This document shows, one piece after another, positions 51,057 to 61,426 of a stretch of DNA of 64,000 bases. The notes beneath the pieces are model-generated. The model saw only the letters and a program-made list of their open reading frames with translations. It searched no databases and was not told where the DNA came from. Source of the stretch: Cognatundibacterium rivi. Its GTDB lineage: Bacteria > Pseudomonadota > Gammaproteobacteria > Burkholderiales > Burkholderiaceae_D. The DNA lies in the NCBI RefSeq assembly GCF_018139565.1, contig NZ_JAGSPK010000001.1, forward strand, positions 806,001-870,000, in the 5' to 3' direction. The position numbers and the translations under genes are program-made. How positions within the stretch are numbered: the stretch's first letter is position 1; the number at the start of each line of letters is the position of its first letter.

Positions 51057-51620
51057 CTAATGCGTGATGCCGTCGCGACGCAATACCTTGAAAAAAGTCA
51101 TCAGCAGTATGCGCATATCCAGCAGAAATGACTGATGTTGCAGGTAATAGGCATCGAGCTCCACTTTCACCGGAATCGGTAATTCATCACGACCATTAAC
51201 TTGCGCCCAGCCAGTTAACCCGGGAGGAATCGTATGGACGTTTTTTTCAGTACGTAAGGCAATCAGATCATGCTGATTGTACAGCGCCGGGCGCGGGCCT
51301 ACGAAACTCATATCGCCGTTCAGGATACTCCACAGTTGCGGCAATTCATCCAGACTGGATTTTCTGAGAAACGAACCTATCGGCGTCAGATACTGATCCG
51401 GGTTACTCAACAAGTGCGTGGCGACAGCCGGTGTGTCTATGCGCATGCTGCGGAATTTCGGCATCTTGAAAATGACGTTATTCCTGCCAACACGATCCGA
51501 CCAGTAAACGGCAGGGCCGCGCGAAGTCAGCTTCACGCACAAGGCGGTGATCAGTACGGGCAATAGCAAAATAAGTGAGGCACATACAGCGAGCAACAGG
51601 TCAAAGCAACGTTTCAACAT
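51057..51620 (-). CDS. Polyprenyl-phosphate sugar-1-phosphate transferase (PglC/WbaP C-terminal type)
   Basis: Initiating transferase of 187 residues that loads the first sugar on undecaprenyl phosphate. One N-terminal re-entrant helix (LLLAVCASLILLLPVLITALC), then 'VIFKMPKFRSMR', the catalytic 'SLDELPQLWSILNGDMSFVGPRP' (D-E pair) and 'PPGLTGWAQVNGRDEL', all signature blocks. This minimal form uses UDP-diNAcBac-, QuiNAc- or FucNAc-type donors in other bacteria, fitting the WbpM-like gene downstream and the reductase upstream. Confidence 0.94.
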   Translation of the reverse strand: MLKRCFDLLLAVCASLILLLPVLITALCVKLTSRGPAVYWSDRVGRNNVIFKMPKFRSMRIDTPAVATHLLSNPDQYLTPIGSFLRKSSLDELPQLWSILNGDMSFVGPRPALYNQHDLIALRTEKNVHTIPPGLTGWAQVNGRDELPIPVKVELDAYYLQHQSFLLDMRILLMTFFKVLRRDGITH

Positions 51621-51624
51621 AGTG

Positions 51625-52575
51625 TTATGGTAATTGTGTCACGGTAGCGGCCAGTCCCTGTTCCACAGTATAGGGCGGAGTCCAGCCAAGTAAGGTTTTT
51701 GCTTTAGTGATATCGACTTGCAATGATAAACAGAGGCGATCAGCAACCGTTTTTTTTCCGAGCAGCGTGGCTGCCAACGTGAGTAAAGATGGTGGACACG
51801 GCAGCAAGCGTGACGGTACCTGCATGGCTTTGGCACACGCCTGCAATAACTCAGCGGTCGATAAATCCTGACCGTCGGAGACCAGAAAAATTTCTTGCCC
51901 CGCATTTGGGTGATGCAGGCAGGTATCGATCAGGCTGATCAGATTGCCGAGATAAACAAAGCTGCGTTTGTTTCTGGTGCTTGCCAGCGGCAGCGGTATA
52001 CCTTTTTTGACCCAGCGCAGCATGCTTAAAAAATTCGCTTTCACGCCCGGCCCATAGATCAGCGGTGGCCGGATGATCGTTACTGCCATACCGGTTTGCT
52101 CACCCAGCTGCAACAGGGCAATTTCTGCTTCGCACTTCGATATACCATACGGATCTTCGGCAAGAGGCGCATCTTGTTCGCAGAACGGTTTACCCGTCTG
52201 CGTCAGCTCACCGTTGACTTTGACGGAACTGATAAAAATGAACTGGCGCACGCCTGCCGCCGCCGCTTGTCTGGCCAGCGCCAATGTGGCATCAACGTTG
52301 ACGCGACGGAACAAGGCCAGCGGATCAGCCGCGGACTCGTGCATCACATGCACACGGGCCGCGCAATGTATGACCGCGTCAACCTCATGCAAATGAACAG
52401 TCCAGTCGAGATCAGGCGTCAGTTGCTGAACCAGCGGATTTGCCATCAGCGGTGATTGATAGCTGAGTGGCTGACGGCTTGGGCAAATCAGTGGGCGATT
52501 TTGTGCAAGAAAATATCTGGCGACTGCCTGTCCGACAAAGCCACTCGCACCGGTAATGAGAATACGCTGAGCCAT
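51625..52575 (-). CDS. NAD-dependent epimerase/4-ketoreductase (WbpV-like)
   Basis: SDR enzyme of 316 residues. The nucleotide loop is 'ILITGASGFVGQAVARYFL', the catalytic Y-x3-K is in 'EDPYGISKCEAE', and 'FIFISSVKVNGE' supplies the Ser. Members acting on 4-keto sugars reduce the WbpM product. Its order, reductase, initiating transferase, WbpM-like, mirrors wbpV-wbpL-wbpM of Pseudomonas O-antigen loci, though the transferase there is of another type. I chose ATG 52575, which starts just after the GT2 stop (52577). Confidence 0.85.
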   Translation of the reverse strand: MAQRILITGASGFVGQAVARYFLAQNRPLICPSRQPLSYQSPLMANPLVQQLTPDLDWTVHLHEVDAVIHCAARVHVMHESAADPLALFRRVNVDATLALARQAAAAGVRQFIFISSVKVNGELTQTGKPFCEQDAPLAEDPYGISKCEAEIALLQLGEQTGMAVTIIRPPLIYGPGVKANFLSMLRWVKKGIPLPLASTRNKRSFVYLGNLISLIDTCLHHPNAGQEIFLVSDGQDLSTAELLQACAKAMQVPSRLLPCPPSLLTLAATLLGKKTVADRLCLSLQVDITKAKTLLGWTPPYTVEQGLAATVTQLP

Positions 52576-52576
52576 A

Positions 52577-53362
52577 TCAGCGTGCACCACTTGTGCGACG
52601 TGGATAGACAAAATATTTGCGCGATAAAAATTTCAGAAAACTGCGGATAAACCAATTCGCGTGCGGTGATAACAGACTGCGGTTTTTATGGGCCGCAAAA
52701 TGGATCGCTCGCAGTTGCGGGTAATAACGCACGCCTTTTCCCAGCATCAGATACGAGCGGTAGCAAAGATCGACATCTTCAAAATACATAAAATAGCGAT
52801 CATCGAAACCCTGCAGCGCTTCGTAATGCCGCGCATCGAACGCTAAAAATGCGCCCGAAGCCCAGTCTGCATGAAACGGCGCTGTGATTTTTTCTTTATC
52901 GTAGGACTGCGTCAGCGAGCGTATGATCGCCATGCGCAAAGGCGAAAGAAAATCCGGGAACAGGCGGATATTCGCGTCGGTCCTGAGGTGATTTTCATCT
53001 TTAAACAGATTCAGGGTTGCCAGCGGAAACTGATCGCGCTTCATCTCATCAACCAGTTGTCTGAGCGTATCCGGTGTGATGGAAATATCCGGATTCATGA
53101 CGACGAATATGTCACCCGCGCGGAAACCGACACTATTTTGTATTTGCCGGAACAGAAAATTATTATTCGCACCGAAACCCATCCCGGCAGAGGCATCGGT
53201 ATAAGAAACGCCGTTCTGATGACAGTAATCTTTTAATTTTTCAGATGGCAGATTATCTTTCAGCCACAGATGGATATCGTCATGCTGGCCGAGTAATCCG
53301 CCCAGCCGGGTGGAGATCAGCAGATCTTCATGTCCATGACTGATGATGGCAACATGAATCAT
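52577..53362 (-). CDS. Family 2 glycosyltransferase (rhamnosyltransferase-like)
   Basis: Transferase of 261 residues. It starts with 'HVAIISHGHEDLLISTRLGG', has the N-P-D site in 'FVVMNPDISITPD' and the late 'GFDDRYFMYFEDVDLCYR', which is the same ED motif as in the other GT2 of this locus. Its substrate is probably dTDP-rhamnose, given the rfb genes 150 bases upstream, but this is inference. It is short and lacks a membrane helix. Confidence 0.9.
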   Translation of the reverse strand: MIHVAIISHGHEDLLISTRLGGLLGQHDDIHLWLKDNLPSEKLKDYCHQNGVSYTDASAGMGFGANNNFLFRQIQNSVGFRAGDIFVVMNPDISITPDTLRQLVDEMKRDQFPLATLNLFKDENHLRTDANIRLFPDFLSPLRMAIIRSLTQSYDKEKITAPFHADWASGAFLAFDARHYEALQGFDDRYFMYFEDVDLCYRSYLMLGKGVRYYPQLRAIHFAAHKNRSLLSPHANWFIRSFLKFLSRKYFVYPRRTSGAR

Positions 53363-53511
53363 AAGTGAACGATTCCATTCATATTTGGGTGTGAGGACAT
53401 GCTTACTGGTATCTGCTTTACTGTGCTGTCACGGAGCGCGGCGTATGCGATTACTGGCGTACAGAGTAACAGCATTCGCTTTGCCCGCGATGAACTATTC
53501 CTTATCAGTAT

Positions 53512-54417
53512 CTATGCCAGACTATCCGTCAACGCCGTTTGCCACGATGGCAGCGTCAATCCGAAAGTGCGGCTGATTTTATCGGTATTCAGACAGGAAT
53601 TAACCGGTCTTGTTGCTGGTGTCGGATATTCGCTGGCAGGAATTCCATGCACGACGGGTGCCGGCTTGTTCAGCAAACCACGGCCAGCCGCCTGACGCAG
53701 AATTTCTTCGGTAAAGCCACACCAGCTTGTGTGTCCGGTGGTCGTCAGATTATATAAGCCCTGATATTGCGACCACCATTGTGCGCTGTCCGGTGCGGCC
53801 AGCAGTTGCGCCAGAATTTGACAAGTGGCATCGCTGATGGCTTTCGCCGATGTGGGCGCACCCCACTGATCGTTGACGATACGAAGTTCGTCACGTTCAT
53901 TTGCCAGCCGTAACATCGTCAGCAGGAAATTTTTACCGAAGCGCGAATAGACCCAGCTGGTGCGGAAAATCAGGTGGCGGCAGCCACTGGCGATAATGGC
54001 TTGCTCACCTGCCAGTTTCGTTGCGCCATACACATTCAGTGGATGAGTGGCTTCTGTTTCTGTATAACTTTTTAAACCGGCCTGGGCATCGCGAAGACTG
54101 CCGTCAAAGACATAATCTGTCGAATAATGTATCAGGCCAATATTGTGTCTTTTTGCCGCCGCCGCAAAAGCTGCTGGCGCTGCCACATTGATTGCTGCTG
54201 CCAACCCAGCTTCTGATTCTGCTTTATCGACCGCTGTATAGGCGGCCGGGTTGATCATCAGATTTGGCTGTATCGCATCAACATATGCAGTAATCGCGGC
54301 CGCATCGCTTAAATCGAGCGCACTGCGATCAGGGGCGATCACCTCATGCTGGGCACTGAGTTGCTGCTGCAAAGTATGGCCCAGCTGTCCGGTGACGCCG
54401 GTCAATAAAATTTTCAT
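53512..54417 (-). CDS. rfbD: dTDP-4-dehydrorhamnose reductase
   Basis: Enzyme of 301 residues catalysing the last step to dTDP-L-rhamnose. 'ILLTGVTGQLGHTLQQQL' is the NAD(P)H loop; 'IHYSTDYVFDGS' and the Y-x3-K in 'LNVYGATKLAGEQAI' are diagnostic for RfbD/RmlD. Start overlaps rfbC stop (ATGA at 54414-54417). Last of rfbBACD. Confidence 0.97.
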   Translation of the reverse strand: MKILLTGVTGQLGHTLQQQLSAQHEVIAPDRSALDLSDAAAITAYVDAIQPNLMINPAAYTAVDKAESEAGLAAAINVAAPAAFAAAAKRHNIGLIHYSTDYVFDGSLRDAQAGLKSYTETEATHPLNVYGATKLAGEQAIIASGCRHLIFRTSWVYSRFGKNFLLTMLRLANERDELRIVNDQWGAPTSAKAISDATCQILAQLLAAPDSAQWWSQYQGLYNLTTTGHTSWCGFTEEILRQAAGRGLLNKPAPVVHGIPASEYPTPATRPVNSCLNTDKISRTFGLTLPSWQTALTDSLA

Positions 54418-54959
54418 TCAAATACCTCGGCATCAGCGAGCAGTTTTCCTTGCTGATCTTTAGCAGACATCACCGGCTCACCCTGAATCGGCCATTCAAT
54501 ACCAATTGCAGGATCATTCCATTGCAAAGAGCGCTCGTATTCCGGTGCCCAGTAATCCGTGGTTTTATAGAGAAATTCTGCTTTATCGCTGAGCACAACG
54601 AAACCATGTGCAAAGCCAGGCGGAATCCAGAGCTGACGCTGATTTTCTGCAGACAGAACGACGCCGGTCCACTGACCGAAGCGTGGTGAGCTCTTGCGGA
54701 TATCAACAGCCACATCAAACACTTCGCCGGTCACGACGCGCACCAGTTTTCCCTGTGCCTGTTTGATCTGATAGTGCAGACCACGCAGGATATTTTTTGC
54801 GGAAAGTGAATGGTTGTCCTGAACAAATTCAACGTCGACACCCGTCAGCTCAGCAAATTTTTTTGCATTGAAGCTCTCGAAGAAAAAACCGCGTTCGTCA
54901 CCGAATACTTTCGGTTCTATGATCATGACTTCCGGCAGATTGGTAGGAATAGCTTTCAT
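54414..54959 (-). CDS. rfbC: dTDP-4-dehydrorhamnose 3,5-epimerase
   Basis: Cupin-fold epimerase of 181 residues. The catalytic His-containing block 'NILRGLHYQIKQAQGKLVRV' and the later 'WIPPGFAHGFVVLSDKAEFLYKTTDYW' with the conserved Tyr are all there. Starts three bases past rfbA. Confidence 0.97.
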   Translation of the reverse strand: MKAIPTNLPEVMIIEPKVFGDERGFFFESFNAKKFAELTGVDVEFVQDNHSLSAKNILRGLHYQIKQAQGKLVRVVTGEVFDVAVDIRKSSPRFGQWTGVVLSAENQRQLWIPPGFAHGFVVLSDKAEFLYKTTDYWAPEYERSLQWNDPAIGIEWPIQGEPVMSAKDQQGKLLADAEVFE

Positions 54960-54962
54960 GGT

Positions 54963-55859
54963 TTAAAACGTCTTTTTCTCTAAGAGTTGCAACAGATAAC
55001 GGCCATACTCATTTTTTTTCAGCGGCTGCGCCAGCGTTTCGAGCTGCGCGGCGCTGATGTAGTTGCGGCGGAAGGCGATTTCTTCAGGGCAGGCGACTTT
55101 CAAGCCTTGACGCTTTTCTATCGTCGCAACAAACTGACCTGCTTCCAGCAAGGATTCGTGAGTGCCGGTATCGAGCCATGCCATGCCTCGCCCCATCAGT
55201 TCCACGTTGAGTTCACCTTGTTTCAGATAAACGTTGTTGACATCGGTAATTTCAAGTTCACCACGTGGCGACGGTTTGATATTGGCGGCGATGTCGCAGA
55301 CTTGCTGATCATAAAAATACAGGCCGGTTACTGCGTAATTCGACTTCGGTTTTACTGGTTTTTCCTCGATGCTGAGAGCTTGTTTGTTCGCATCAAAATC
55401 AACCACGCCATAGCGTTCAGGATCATGCACGTGGTAAGCAAACACGGTTGCGCCCTGATTTCTGGCGTCGGCTCTGCGTAATTGCGGTTCGAAATCGTGA
55501 CCGTAATAGATGTTGTCACCCAGAATCAGCGCGGAAGGAGAATTACCGATAAATTCTTTACCAATAATAAATGCTTGCGCCAGACCGTCAGGTGACGGTT
55601 GCACCGCATATTGCAGGTTGATGCCCCATTGCGAGCCGTCACCGAGCAATTCAGAAAAACGTGGTGTATCTTGCGGTGTCGAGATAATCAGGATGTCACG
55701 GATACCTGCCAGCATCAGCGATGTCAGCGGGTAATAAATCATTGGTTTGTCGTATACCGGCAGCAATTGTTTGGAGATTGCCTGTGTGACCGGGTAAAGG
55801 CGTGTACCGGAACCACCGGCCAGAATAATGCCTTTGCGGGTACTGGATGTAAAACTCAT
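54963..55859 (-). CDS. rfbA: Glucose-1-phosphate thymidylyltransferase
   Basis: Nucleotidyltransferase of 298 residues making dTDP-glucose. '[37 protein letters not shown]' is the dTTP-binding signature, '[13 protein letters not shown]' the metal-binding part, and '[17 protein letters not shown]' the C-terminal hallmark. Its start overlaps the rfbB stop by ATGA. Confidence 0.97.
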   Translation of the reverse strand: MSFTSSTRKGIILAGGSGTRLYPVTQAISKQLLPVYDKPMIYYPLTSLMLAGIRDILIISTPQDTPRFSELLGDGSQWGINLQYAVQPSPDGLAQAFIIGKEFIGNSPSALILGDNIYYGHDFEPQLRRADARNQGATVFAYHVHDPERYGVVDFDANKQALSIEEKPVKPKSNYAVTGLYFYDQQVCDIAANIKPSPRGELEITDVNNVYLKQGELNVELMGRGMAWLDTGTHESLLEAGQFVATIEKRQGLKVACPEEIAFRRNYISAAQLETLAQPLKKNEYGRYLLQLLEKKTF

Positions 55860-56923
55860 GCTTGTTCCTTGTTACTGTATTGCAGATCAACCCACTTCAT
55901 ATAATCGCCGGATTGTACCTGCTCGACCCATGCATCATTGGCGAGATACCATTCCACTGTTTTGCGCAGACCAGTCGTAAAAGTTTCAGCTGGTTTCCAG
56001 CCAAGTTCACGTTCGATTTTGCGTGCATCAATAGCGTAGCGACGATCGTGCCCTGGGCGGTCGGTGATGTGTTTAATCTGATCGCGGTAACTGCCTTGCG
56101 CTTTGGGTTGCAATTCGTCCAATAAATCGCAAATCGTATGAACAACGCTGAGATTGGTCTGTTCGTTCCAGCCGCCGACGTTGTAGGTTTCGCCCAGGCG
56201 CCCATCTTCAAGGACGCGGCGGATTGCCGCACAATGATCTGTCACAAACAACCAGTCACGCACTTGCTGACCATCGCCATATACCGGCAAGTCTTTACCT
56301 GCTCGGGCGTTGGTAATAATCAGTGGAATCAGTTTTTCCGGGAAATGATAAGGGCCATAGTTATTTGAGCAGTTCGTCGTTAAGACTGGCATGCCATAAG
56401 TATGGTGATAAGCCCGAACCAGATGATCGGAAGCTGCTTTCGATGCGGAATACGGGCTGTTCGGCGCGTAAGCTGTTGTTTCGCTGAATGGCGGATCTTC
56501 CGAACCCAGCGTTCCATACACTTCATCGGTTGATACATGCAGGAAACGGAAGTCCGTTTTTTCCTGAGCTTCGAGTGAATTCCAGTAGGCACGCGCTGCC
56601 TCTAACAGGCTGAAAGTACCGTTAACATTGGTTGTGACGAACGCTGCCGGACCATGAATCGAGCGATCTACGTGGCTTTCTGCCGCAAAATGCACGATCG
56701 CACGTGGCTTATGCTCTGCAAACAAGGCTGTCAGTTTGTCGCCGTCGCAGATGTCACCCTGAACGAAAATATGCCGGTTATCGTGACGTAAGCTTGTAAG
56801 ATTGTTTAAATTGCCAGCATAAGTCAGTTTGTCATAATTGAGCACAGTCTCATCAGATTGTGCCAGCCAACTTAATACAAAATTAGCGCCGATAAATCCC
56901 GCGCCGCCTGTGACGAAAATCAT
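55856..56923 (-). CDS. rfbB: dTDP-glucose 4,6-dehydratase
   Basis: SDR dehydratase of 355 residues, second enzyme of dTDP-L-rhamnose synthesis. The loop '[18 protein letters not shown]' binds NAD; '[11 protein letters not shown]' and '[20 protein letters not shown]' give the Thr/Asp-Glu and Y-x3-K sites. I chose ATG 56923 (MIFVTGG), with AGGGG upstream; the longer frame to 56962 adds a non-homologous tail. It heads the leftward rfb/O-antigen operon, divergent from grpE. Confidence 0.97.
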   Translation of the reverse strand: MIFVTGGAGFIGANFVLSWLAQSDETVLNYDKLTYAGNLNNLTSLRHDNRHIFVQGDICDGDKLTALFAEHKPRAIVHFAAESHVDRSIHGPAAFVTTNVNGTFSLLEAARAYWNSLEAQEKTDFRFLHVSTDEVYGTLGSEDPPFSETTAYAPNSPYSASKAASDHLVRAYHHTYGMPVLTTNCSNNYGPYHFPEKLIPLIITNARAGKDLPVYGDGQQVRDWLFVTDHCAAIRRVLEDGRLGETYNVGGWNEQTNLSVVHTICDLLDELQPKAQGSYRDQIKHITDRPGHDRRYAIDARKIERELGWKPAETFTTGLRKTVEWYLANDAWVEQVQSGDYMKWVDLQYSNKEQA

Positions 56924-57217
56924 AACTAACCCCTGTCTGAACCGCTTATTTTTAATACCCAACCCGCGATTTTACTTGAGATAAGCCCGAAGTCGTTCTA
57001 TTTTGTGATGATTTAACGCTGTAAGTTTGGTAACAATTATTTGCATTAATGCAGTTTTGACATGTTGGAAATCGTGTTTATTTCATGTCTGTCCGCATTT
57101 CAAGCTTTCATTTTGCTGATCAGGCTACCTGGGTTTTGATTTTCTACTGATGTATATATATTCGTATGCGGACATTGCCGTTTGCGATGTGCATCGTCGA
57201 TTTGCGGTATCAGGTAT
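56924..57217. other. Divergent intergenic region rfbB / grpE
   Basis: No gene is seen in these 294 bases upstream of the grpE heat-shock promoter. They include the presumed rfbB promoter (not identified) and a perfect 12-bp palindrome TGCATTAATGCA (57042-57053), about 120 bases upstream of the rfbB start, possibly an operator. Confidence 0.5.
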
Positions 57218-57248
57218 CCCTTGAAATAATCAGAATCAGCCCTATTTA
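57218..57248 (+). promoter_or_regulatory. Sigma32-type heat-shock promoter of grpE
   Basis: CCCTTGAAA (57218-57226), 13 bases, then CCCTATTTA (57240-57248) matches the sigma32 consensus (CTTGAAA and CCCCATnT with 13-15 bases between). It is 33 bases before the grpE start. Confidence 0.85.
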
Positions 57249-57281
57249 CGGGTGTAATGTGTATTTGAATGGAGAAACAGG

Positions 57282-57845
57282 ATGCAAGAACAAGAAAATT
57301 ATCAGGCTGAAAACCCTGCTACGACAGTTGAGAATGCTGAAATTACAGCGGCAGAGGCTGTTGTAGAGCCGCAAAATGCCTCTGCGGATGACGCTGTAGC
57401 CAAAATTGCTGAGTTAGAAGCGCGGGTTGCTGAATTGCAGGATGCTTTTATGCGCGCCAAAGCTGATGGTGAAAATATCCGCCGCCGTGCGCAGGAAGAT
57501 ATCGCGAAAGCACATAAATTTGCGATTGAAGGTTTTGCGGAAGCGATGGTGCCCGTCAAAGATAGCCTGGAAATGGCCTTGAAAGTGGAAACGCCATCCA
57601 TTGATTCTTTAAAAGAAGGCGTGGAAATTACGCTGAAGCAATTGAATTCTGCATTTGAAAAAAATCGCTTGCTGGAAGTGAACCCGGCTCAGGCGGAAAA
57701 ACTTGATCCGACCAAACATCAGGCTGTCTCTATGGTTCCGGCAGAACAAGAGGCCAACACTATCGTGACCGTACTGCAAAAAGGCTACACGATTGCGGAT
57801 CGTCTTTTGCGTCCGGCTTTAGTGACTGTTGCGCAAGGAAAGTAA
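57282..57845 (+). CDS. grpE: Nucleotide exchange factor GrpE
   Basis: Co-chaperone of 187 residues that releases ADP from DnaK. A disordered acidic N-terminus (about 1-40), a long coiled coil ('[32 protein letters not shown]') and the beta-wing ending '[28 protein letters not shown]' are complete. GGAGAAACAGG precedes the ATG. Driven by the heat-shock promoter above; 143 bases before dnaK. Confidence 0.97.
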   Translation: MQEQENYQAENPATTVENAEITAAEAVVEPQNASADDAVAKIAELEARVAELQDAFMRAKADGENIRRRAQEDIAKAHKFAIEGFAEAMVPVKDSLEMALKVETPSIDSLKEGVEITLKQLNSAFEKNRLLEVNPAQAEKLDPTKHQAVSMVPAEQEANTIVTVLQKGYTIADRLLRPALVTVAQGK

Positions 57846-57852
57846 GAAAAAC

Positions 57853-57892
57853 GTAAAAAAACCGCATAAAACGCTTGAAAAGCGGGTTTTTT
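57853..57892 (+). terminator. Terminator/attenuator between grpE and dnaK
   Basis: AAAAAACCGC (57855-57864) and GCGGGTTTTTT (about 57882-57892) pair with one bulged base and an inner GCTT-GAA-AAGC stem, followed by T's. It may partly separate grpE from dnaK expression. Confidence 0.7.
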
Positions 57893-57987
57893 ACCTTATA
57901 TCCGGAACAGACGAGTTGGTTTTGCTGCTAAATTCAGACCGACTCACCAACATTGACAAATAAAATCTACATTCTAAGGGAAATATC

Positions 57988-59922
57988 ATGGGAAAAATGA
58001 TTGGTATTGATTTGGGTACAACCAACTCTTGCGTTGCAATCATGGAAGGCGGCCAGCCAAAAGTGATTGAAAATGCAGAAGGTGCGCGCACGACACCATC
58101 GATTATCGCGTATCAGGAAGACGGCGAGATTCTGGTCGGCGCCTCTGCAAAACGTCAGGCAGTAACGAATCCGAAAAACACTTTATTTGCGGTCAAACGT
58201 CTGATCGGTCGTAAATTTGAAGAAAAAGAAGTACAAAAAGACATCAGCCTGATGCCTTACACGATTTCCAAAGCAGACAATGGTGATGCTTGGGTTTCTG
58301 TGCGCGATAAAAAATTAGCGCCACCACAGATTTCCGCTGAAGTTTTGCGCAAAATGAAAAAGACCGCCGAGGACTATCTCGGTGAAGAAGTGACAGAAGC
58401 AGTTATTACCGTTCCTGCTTACTTCAACGATGCACAACGTCAGGCAACGAAAGATGCTGGTCGTATCGCTGGTCTGGATGTGAAACGCATCATCAATGAA
58501 CCAACCGCAGCGGCATTGGCGTTTGGCCTCGATAAAAAAGAAAAAGGCGATCGTAAGATTGCTGTGTATGACCTTGGTGGCGGTACTTTCGACGTTTCCA
58601 TTATTGAAATTGCAGACGTTGATGGCGAAATGCAGTTTGAAGTGTTGTCGACGAACGGCGATACTTTCCTCGGTGGTGAAGATTTTGATCAACGCATCAT
58701 TGATTACATCATCACTGAATTTAAAACGATCAACGGTCTGGATTTGTCGAAAGACCCTATCGCTTTGCAACGTATCAAGGCTTCTGCTGAACGCGCAAAA
58801 ATTGAACTGTCAAGCGCACAGCAAACTGAAATCAATGAGCCATATATCGCGATGGCGAATGGCGCACCGGTGCATCTGAACTTGAAAATCACGCGCGCCA
58901 AATTGGAAGCGCTGGTCGAAGAGCTGGTTAAGAAAACTATAGAACCTTGCCGTCTGGCGATTAAAGATGCTGGCGTTAAAGTATCTGATATCGATGACAT
59001 CATTCTGGTTGGCGGTATGACCCGTATGCCTAAGGTTCAGGAACTGGTCAAAGAGTTCTTCGGTAAAGAACCACGTAAAGACGTGAATCCGGACGAAGCA
59101 GTTGCGGTCGGCGCAGCAATTCAGGGTTCCGTATTGTCTGGCGATCGTAAAGATCTGTTGTTGCTGGATGTGACACCATTGTCTCTGGGTATCGAAACTC
59201 TGGGCGGCGTGATGACCAAGATGATTCAGAAAAACACGACGATCCCGACCAAGTTCAGTCAAGTGTTTTCAACCGCTGATGATAACCAGCCAGCGGTGAC
59301 GATCAAAGTGTTCCAGGGTGAACGTGAGATCGCTGCCGGTAATAAAGGTCTGGGCGAATTCAATCTGGAAGGTATTCCACCAGCAGCACGTGGCACGCCA
59401 CAAATTGAAGTCACGTTCGATATCGATGCGAACGGTATTTTGCACGTGGGTGCGAAAGACAAAGCAACCGGTAAGGAAAACAAAATCACTATTAAGGCAA
59501 ACTCCGGTTTGACTGAAGAAGAAATTCAGAAAATGGTGAAAGATGCTGAGCTGAACGCGGAAGAAGACAAAAAGGTCAAAGAACTGGCTGAGTCCCGCAA
59601 TCAGGGGGATGCATTGGTGCACTCAACCAAAAAAGCGCTGGCTGAACATGGCGACAAACTGGACGCAAGCGAGAAAGAAAAAATCGAAGCTGCGATCAAA
59701 GAGTTGGAAGATGTGTTGAAAACCGGCGACAAAGTTGAGATCGATACTAAGCTTGGCGCTTTGACGACTGCAGCTCAGAAACTGGGCGAAAAAGTCTATG
59801 CGGATATGCAGGCACAGCAAGCTGCAGCAGGTGCAGCGGGTGGTACTGCGGACGCTGATGCAAAAGCGAAAGATGACGATGTTGTCGATGCCGACTTTAA
59901 AGAAGTAAAAGACAATAAGTAA
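57988..59922 (+). CDS. dnaK: Chaperone DnaK (Hsp70)
   Basis: Hsp70 of 644 residues. The N-terminal ATPase starts '[20 protein letters not shown]', with phosphate-2 '[12 protein letters not shown]' and adenosine '[16 protein letters not shown]' motifs. The peptide-binding domain contains '[23 protein letters not shown]' and the tail ends with an acidic '[14 protein letters not shown]' typical of DnaK. AAGGGA precedes the ATG. Two strong stem-loops lie between it and dnaJ. Confidence 0.98.
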   Translation: MGKMIGIDLGTTNSCVAIMEGGQPKVIENAEGARTTPSIIAYQEDGEILVGASAKRQAVTNPKNTLFAVKRLIGRKFEEKEVQKDISLMPYTISKADNGDAWVSVRDKKLAPPQISAEVLRKMKKTAEDYLGEEVTEAVITVPAYFNDAQRQATKDAGRIAGLDVKRIINEPTAAALAFGLDKKEKGDRKIAVYDLGGGTFDVSIIEIADVDGEMQFEVLSTNGDTFLGGEDFDQRIIDYIITEFKTINGLDLSKDPIALQRIKASAERAKIELSSAQQTEINEPYIAMANGAPVHLNLKITRAKLEALVEELVKKTIEPCRLAIKDAGVKVSDIDDIILVGGMTRMPKVQELVKEFFGKEPRKDVNPDEAVAVGAAIQGSVLSGDRKDLLLLDVTPLSLGIETLGGVMTKMIQKNTTIPTKFSQVFSTADDNQPAVTIKVFQGEREIAAGNKGLGEFNLEGIPPAARGTPQIEVTFDIDANGILHVGAKDKATGKENKITIKANSGLTEEEIQKMVKDAELNAEEDKKVKELAESRNQGDALVHSTKKALAEHGDKLDASEKEKIEAAIKELEDVLKTGDKVEIDTKLGALTTAAQKLGEKVYADMQAQQAAAGAAGGTADADAKAKDDDVVDADFKEVKDNK

Positions 59923-59932
59923 TCCCCAGTCT

Positions 59933-59990
59933 GACGGGCTTGCCCGTCATCACTCGCCGGGTGGCTCGCGCTTGCGTTGCTGGCCCGGCG
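59933..59990 (+). other. Two stem-loops between dnaK and dnaJ
   Basis: GACGGGC-TT-GCCCGTC (59933-59948) and CGCCGGG / CCCGGCG (59955-59961 and 59984-59990) are GC-rich and perfect, without T runs. They probably stabilise or process the dnaK mRNA 3' end and damp dnaJ expression rather than terminate. Confidence 0.7.
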
Positions 59991-60019
59991 TTTGCGCTTA
60001 ATACAGAGGTTAACAAGAG

Positions 60020-61138
60020 ATGGCGAAGCGTGATTTTTATGAAATTCTCGGCGTCGGTAAAAACGCTTCAGAAGACGAAATTAAAAAGGCTTATCGCAAG
60101 CTGGCGATGAAGTACCATCCGGATCGTAATCCGGACAATAAGTCTGCCGAAGAGAAATTCAAGGAAGCCAAAGAGGCTTACGAGATGCTTTCCGACAGCC
60201 AGAAACGGGATGCCTACGACCGTTACGGTCATGCCGGTGTTGATCCGAATATGGGTGGCGGTGGTGGTGGCGGTGCAGGTGGTTTTGCGGATGCGTTCGG
60301 CGATATTTTTGGTGATATTTTCGGCGGTGGTCGTCGTAGTGCGGGTCCGCAGGTGTATCGCGGTGCTGATTTGCGATACAACCTTGAAATCACACTCGAG
60401 CAGGCCGCGAACGGGTTTGATACGACGATACGTGTGCCTAGCTGGGATGAGTGCGACACTTGCCACGGCTCGGGCGCAAAACCCGGTACGTCACCGGTAA
60501 CGTGTACTACTTGTGGCGGCCACGGTCAGGTACGGATGCAGCAAGGTTTGTTCAGTATCCAGCAAGCTTGTCCTAAGTGTCATGGCACAGGGAAAATGAT
60601 TCCTGATCCATGTACCGCTTGCTCAGGTGTTGGTCGCATCAAGCGCAATAAAACCCTGGAAGTTAAAATTCCGGCGGGGATAGACGATGGCATGCGTATC
60701 CGTTCATCGGGTAACGGTGAGCCTGGCGTCAACGGCGGGCCTCCGGGTGATTTGTATGTAGAGATACATATCAAGCAGCATCCAGTGTTCCAGCGCGAAG
60801 GCGATGATTTGCATTGCGAGATTCCAATTTCCTTTGTGAAAGCGGCTCTGGGCGGTGAGATTGAGGTACCGACGCTGAGTGGCAAAGCATCGTTCACTGT
60901 ACCGGAAGGAACACAGTCAGGTAAAACTTTCCGTTTGCGCAGCAAAGGCGTGAAGGGCGTGCGTTCGGGTTATGCCGGCGACTTGTTCTGTCACGTTGTG
61001 ATAGAAACGCCAGTCAAGCTGACCGAAAAGCAAAAGCAGCTGTTAAAAGATTTTGAGCAGTTGACGGTAGAAGGCGGGGCGAAGCACAACCCCCAAAGTA
61101 AAACCTGGATGGATAAAGTAAAAAAATTCTTTGAATAA
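60020..61138 (+). CDS. dnaJ: Co-chaperone DnaJ (Hsp40)
   Basis: Type I J-protein of 372 residues. J-domain with '[11 protein letters not shown]' (HPD motif), a Gly-rich linker (about 75-105), four zinc-finger repeats ([32 protein letters not shown]) and the C-terminal substrate-binding domains. Complete in length. It works with DnaK and GrpE. Confidence 0.98.
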   Translation: MAKRDFYEILGVGKNASEDEIKKAYRKLAMKYHPDRNPDNKSAEEKFKEAKEAYEMLSDSQKRDAYDRYGHAGVDPNMGGGGGGGAGGFADAFGDIFGDIFGGGRRSAGPQVYRGADLRYNLEITLEQAANGFDTTIRVPSWDECDTCHGSGAKPGTSPVTCTTCGGHGQVRMQQGLFSIQQACPKCHGTGKMIPDPCTACSGVGRIKRNKTLEVKIPAGIDDGMRIRSSGNGEPGVNGGPPGDLYVEIHIKQHPVFQREGDDLHCEIPISFVKAALGGEIEVPTLSGKASFTVPEGTQSGKTFRLRSKGVKGVRSGYAGDLFCHVVIETPVKLTEKQKQLLKDFEQLTVEGGAKHNPQSKTWMDKVKKFFE

Positions 61139-61150
61139 TTTTGCTAAAGA

Positions 61151-61181
61151 AAAGCCCCGTTGATGTTGAACGGGGCTTTTT
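61151..61181 (+). terminator. Intrinsic terminator after dnaJ
   Basis: AAAGCCCCGTT (61151-61161) and AACGGGGCTTT (61169-61179) flank a short loop and are followed by T's. A strong end of the grpE-dnaK-dnaJ cluster. Confidence 0.94.
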
Positions 61182-61426
61182 CACGTTGACTACCTGTGTT
61201 GACGGACGATGGTATTTTAAAGCAGGCATCAGGCAGATAAATTTGCTGCAAAATTAGAGAGCAGACTCCAAAATCAGCGCTGACGATACGCGTCTGAATC
61301 GGTTAAGCTAAAGAGCCAATATAAAAACTACATTATAAGTAGCGGTACCCGGATTTATCAGCGACAGCATCTCATCTGCCAAGCCTGATCAATCTGGAAT
61401 CAATAAAATATCAACAGGAGACAAAA

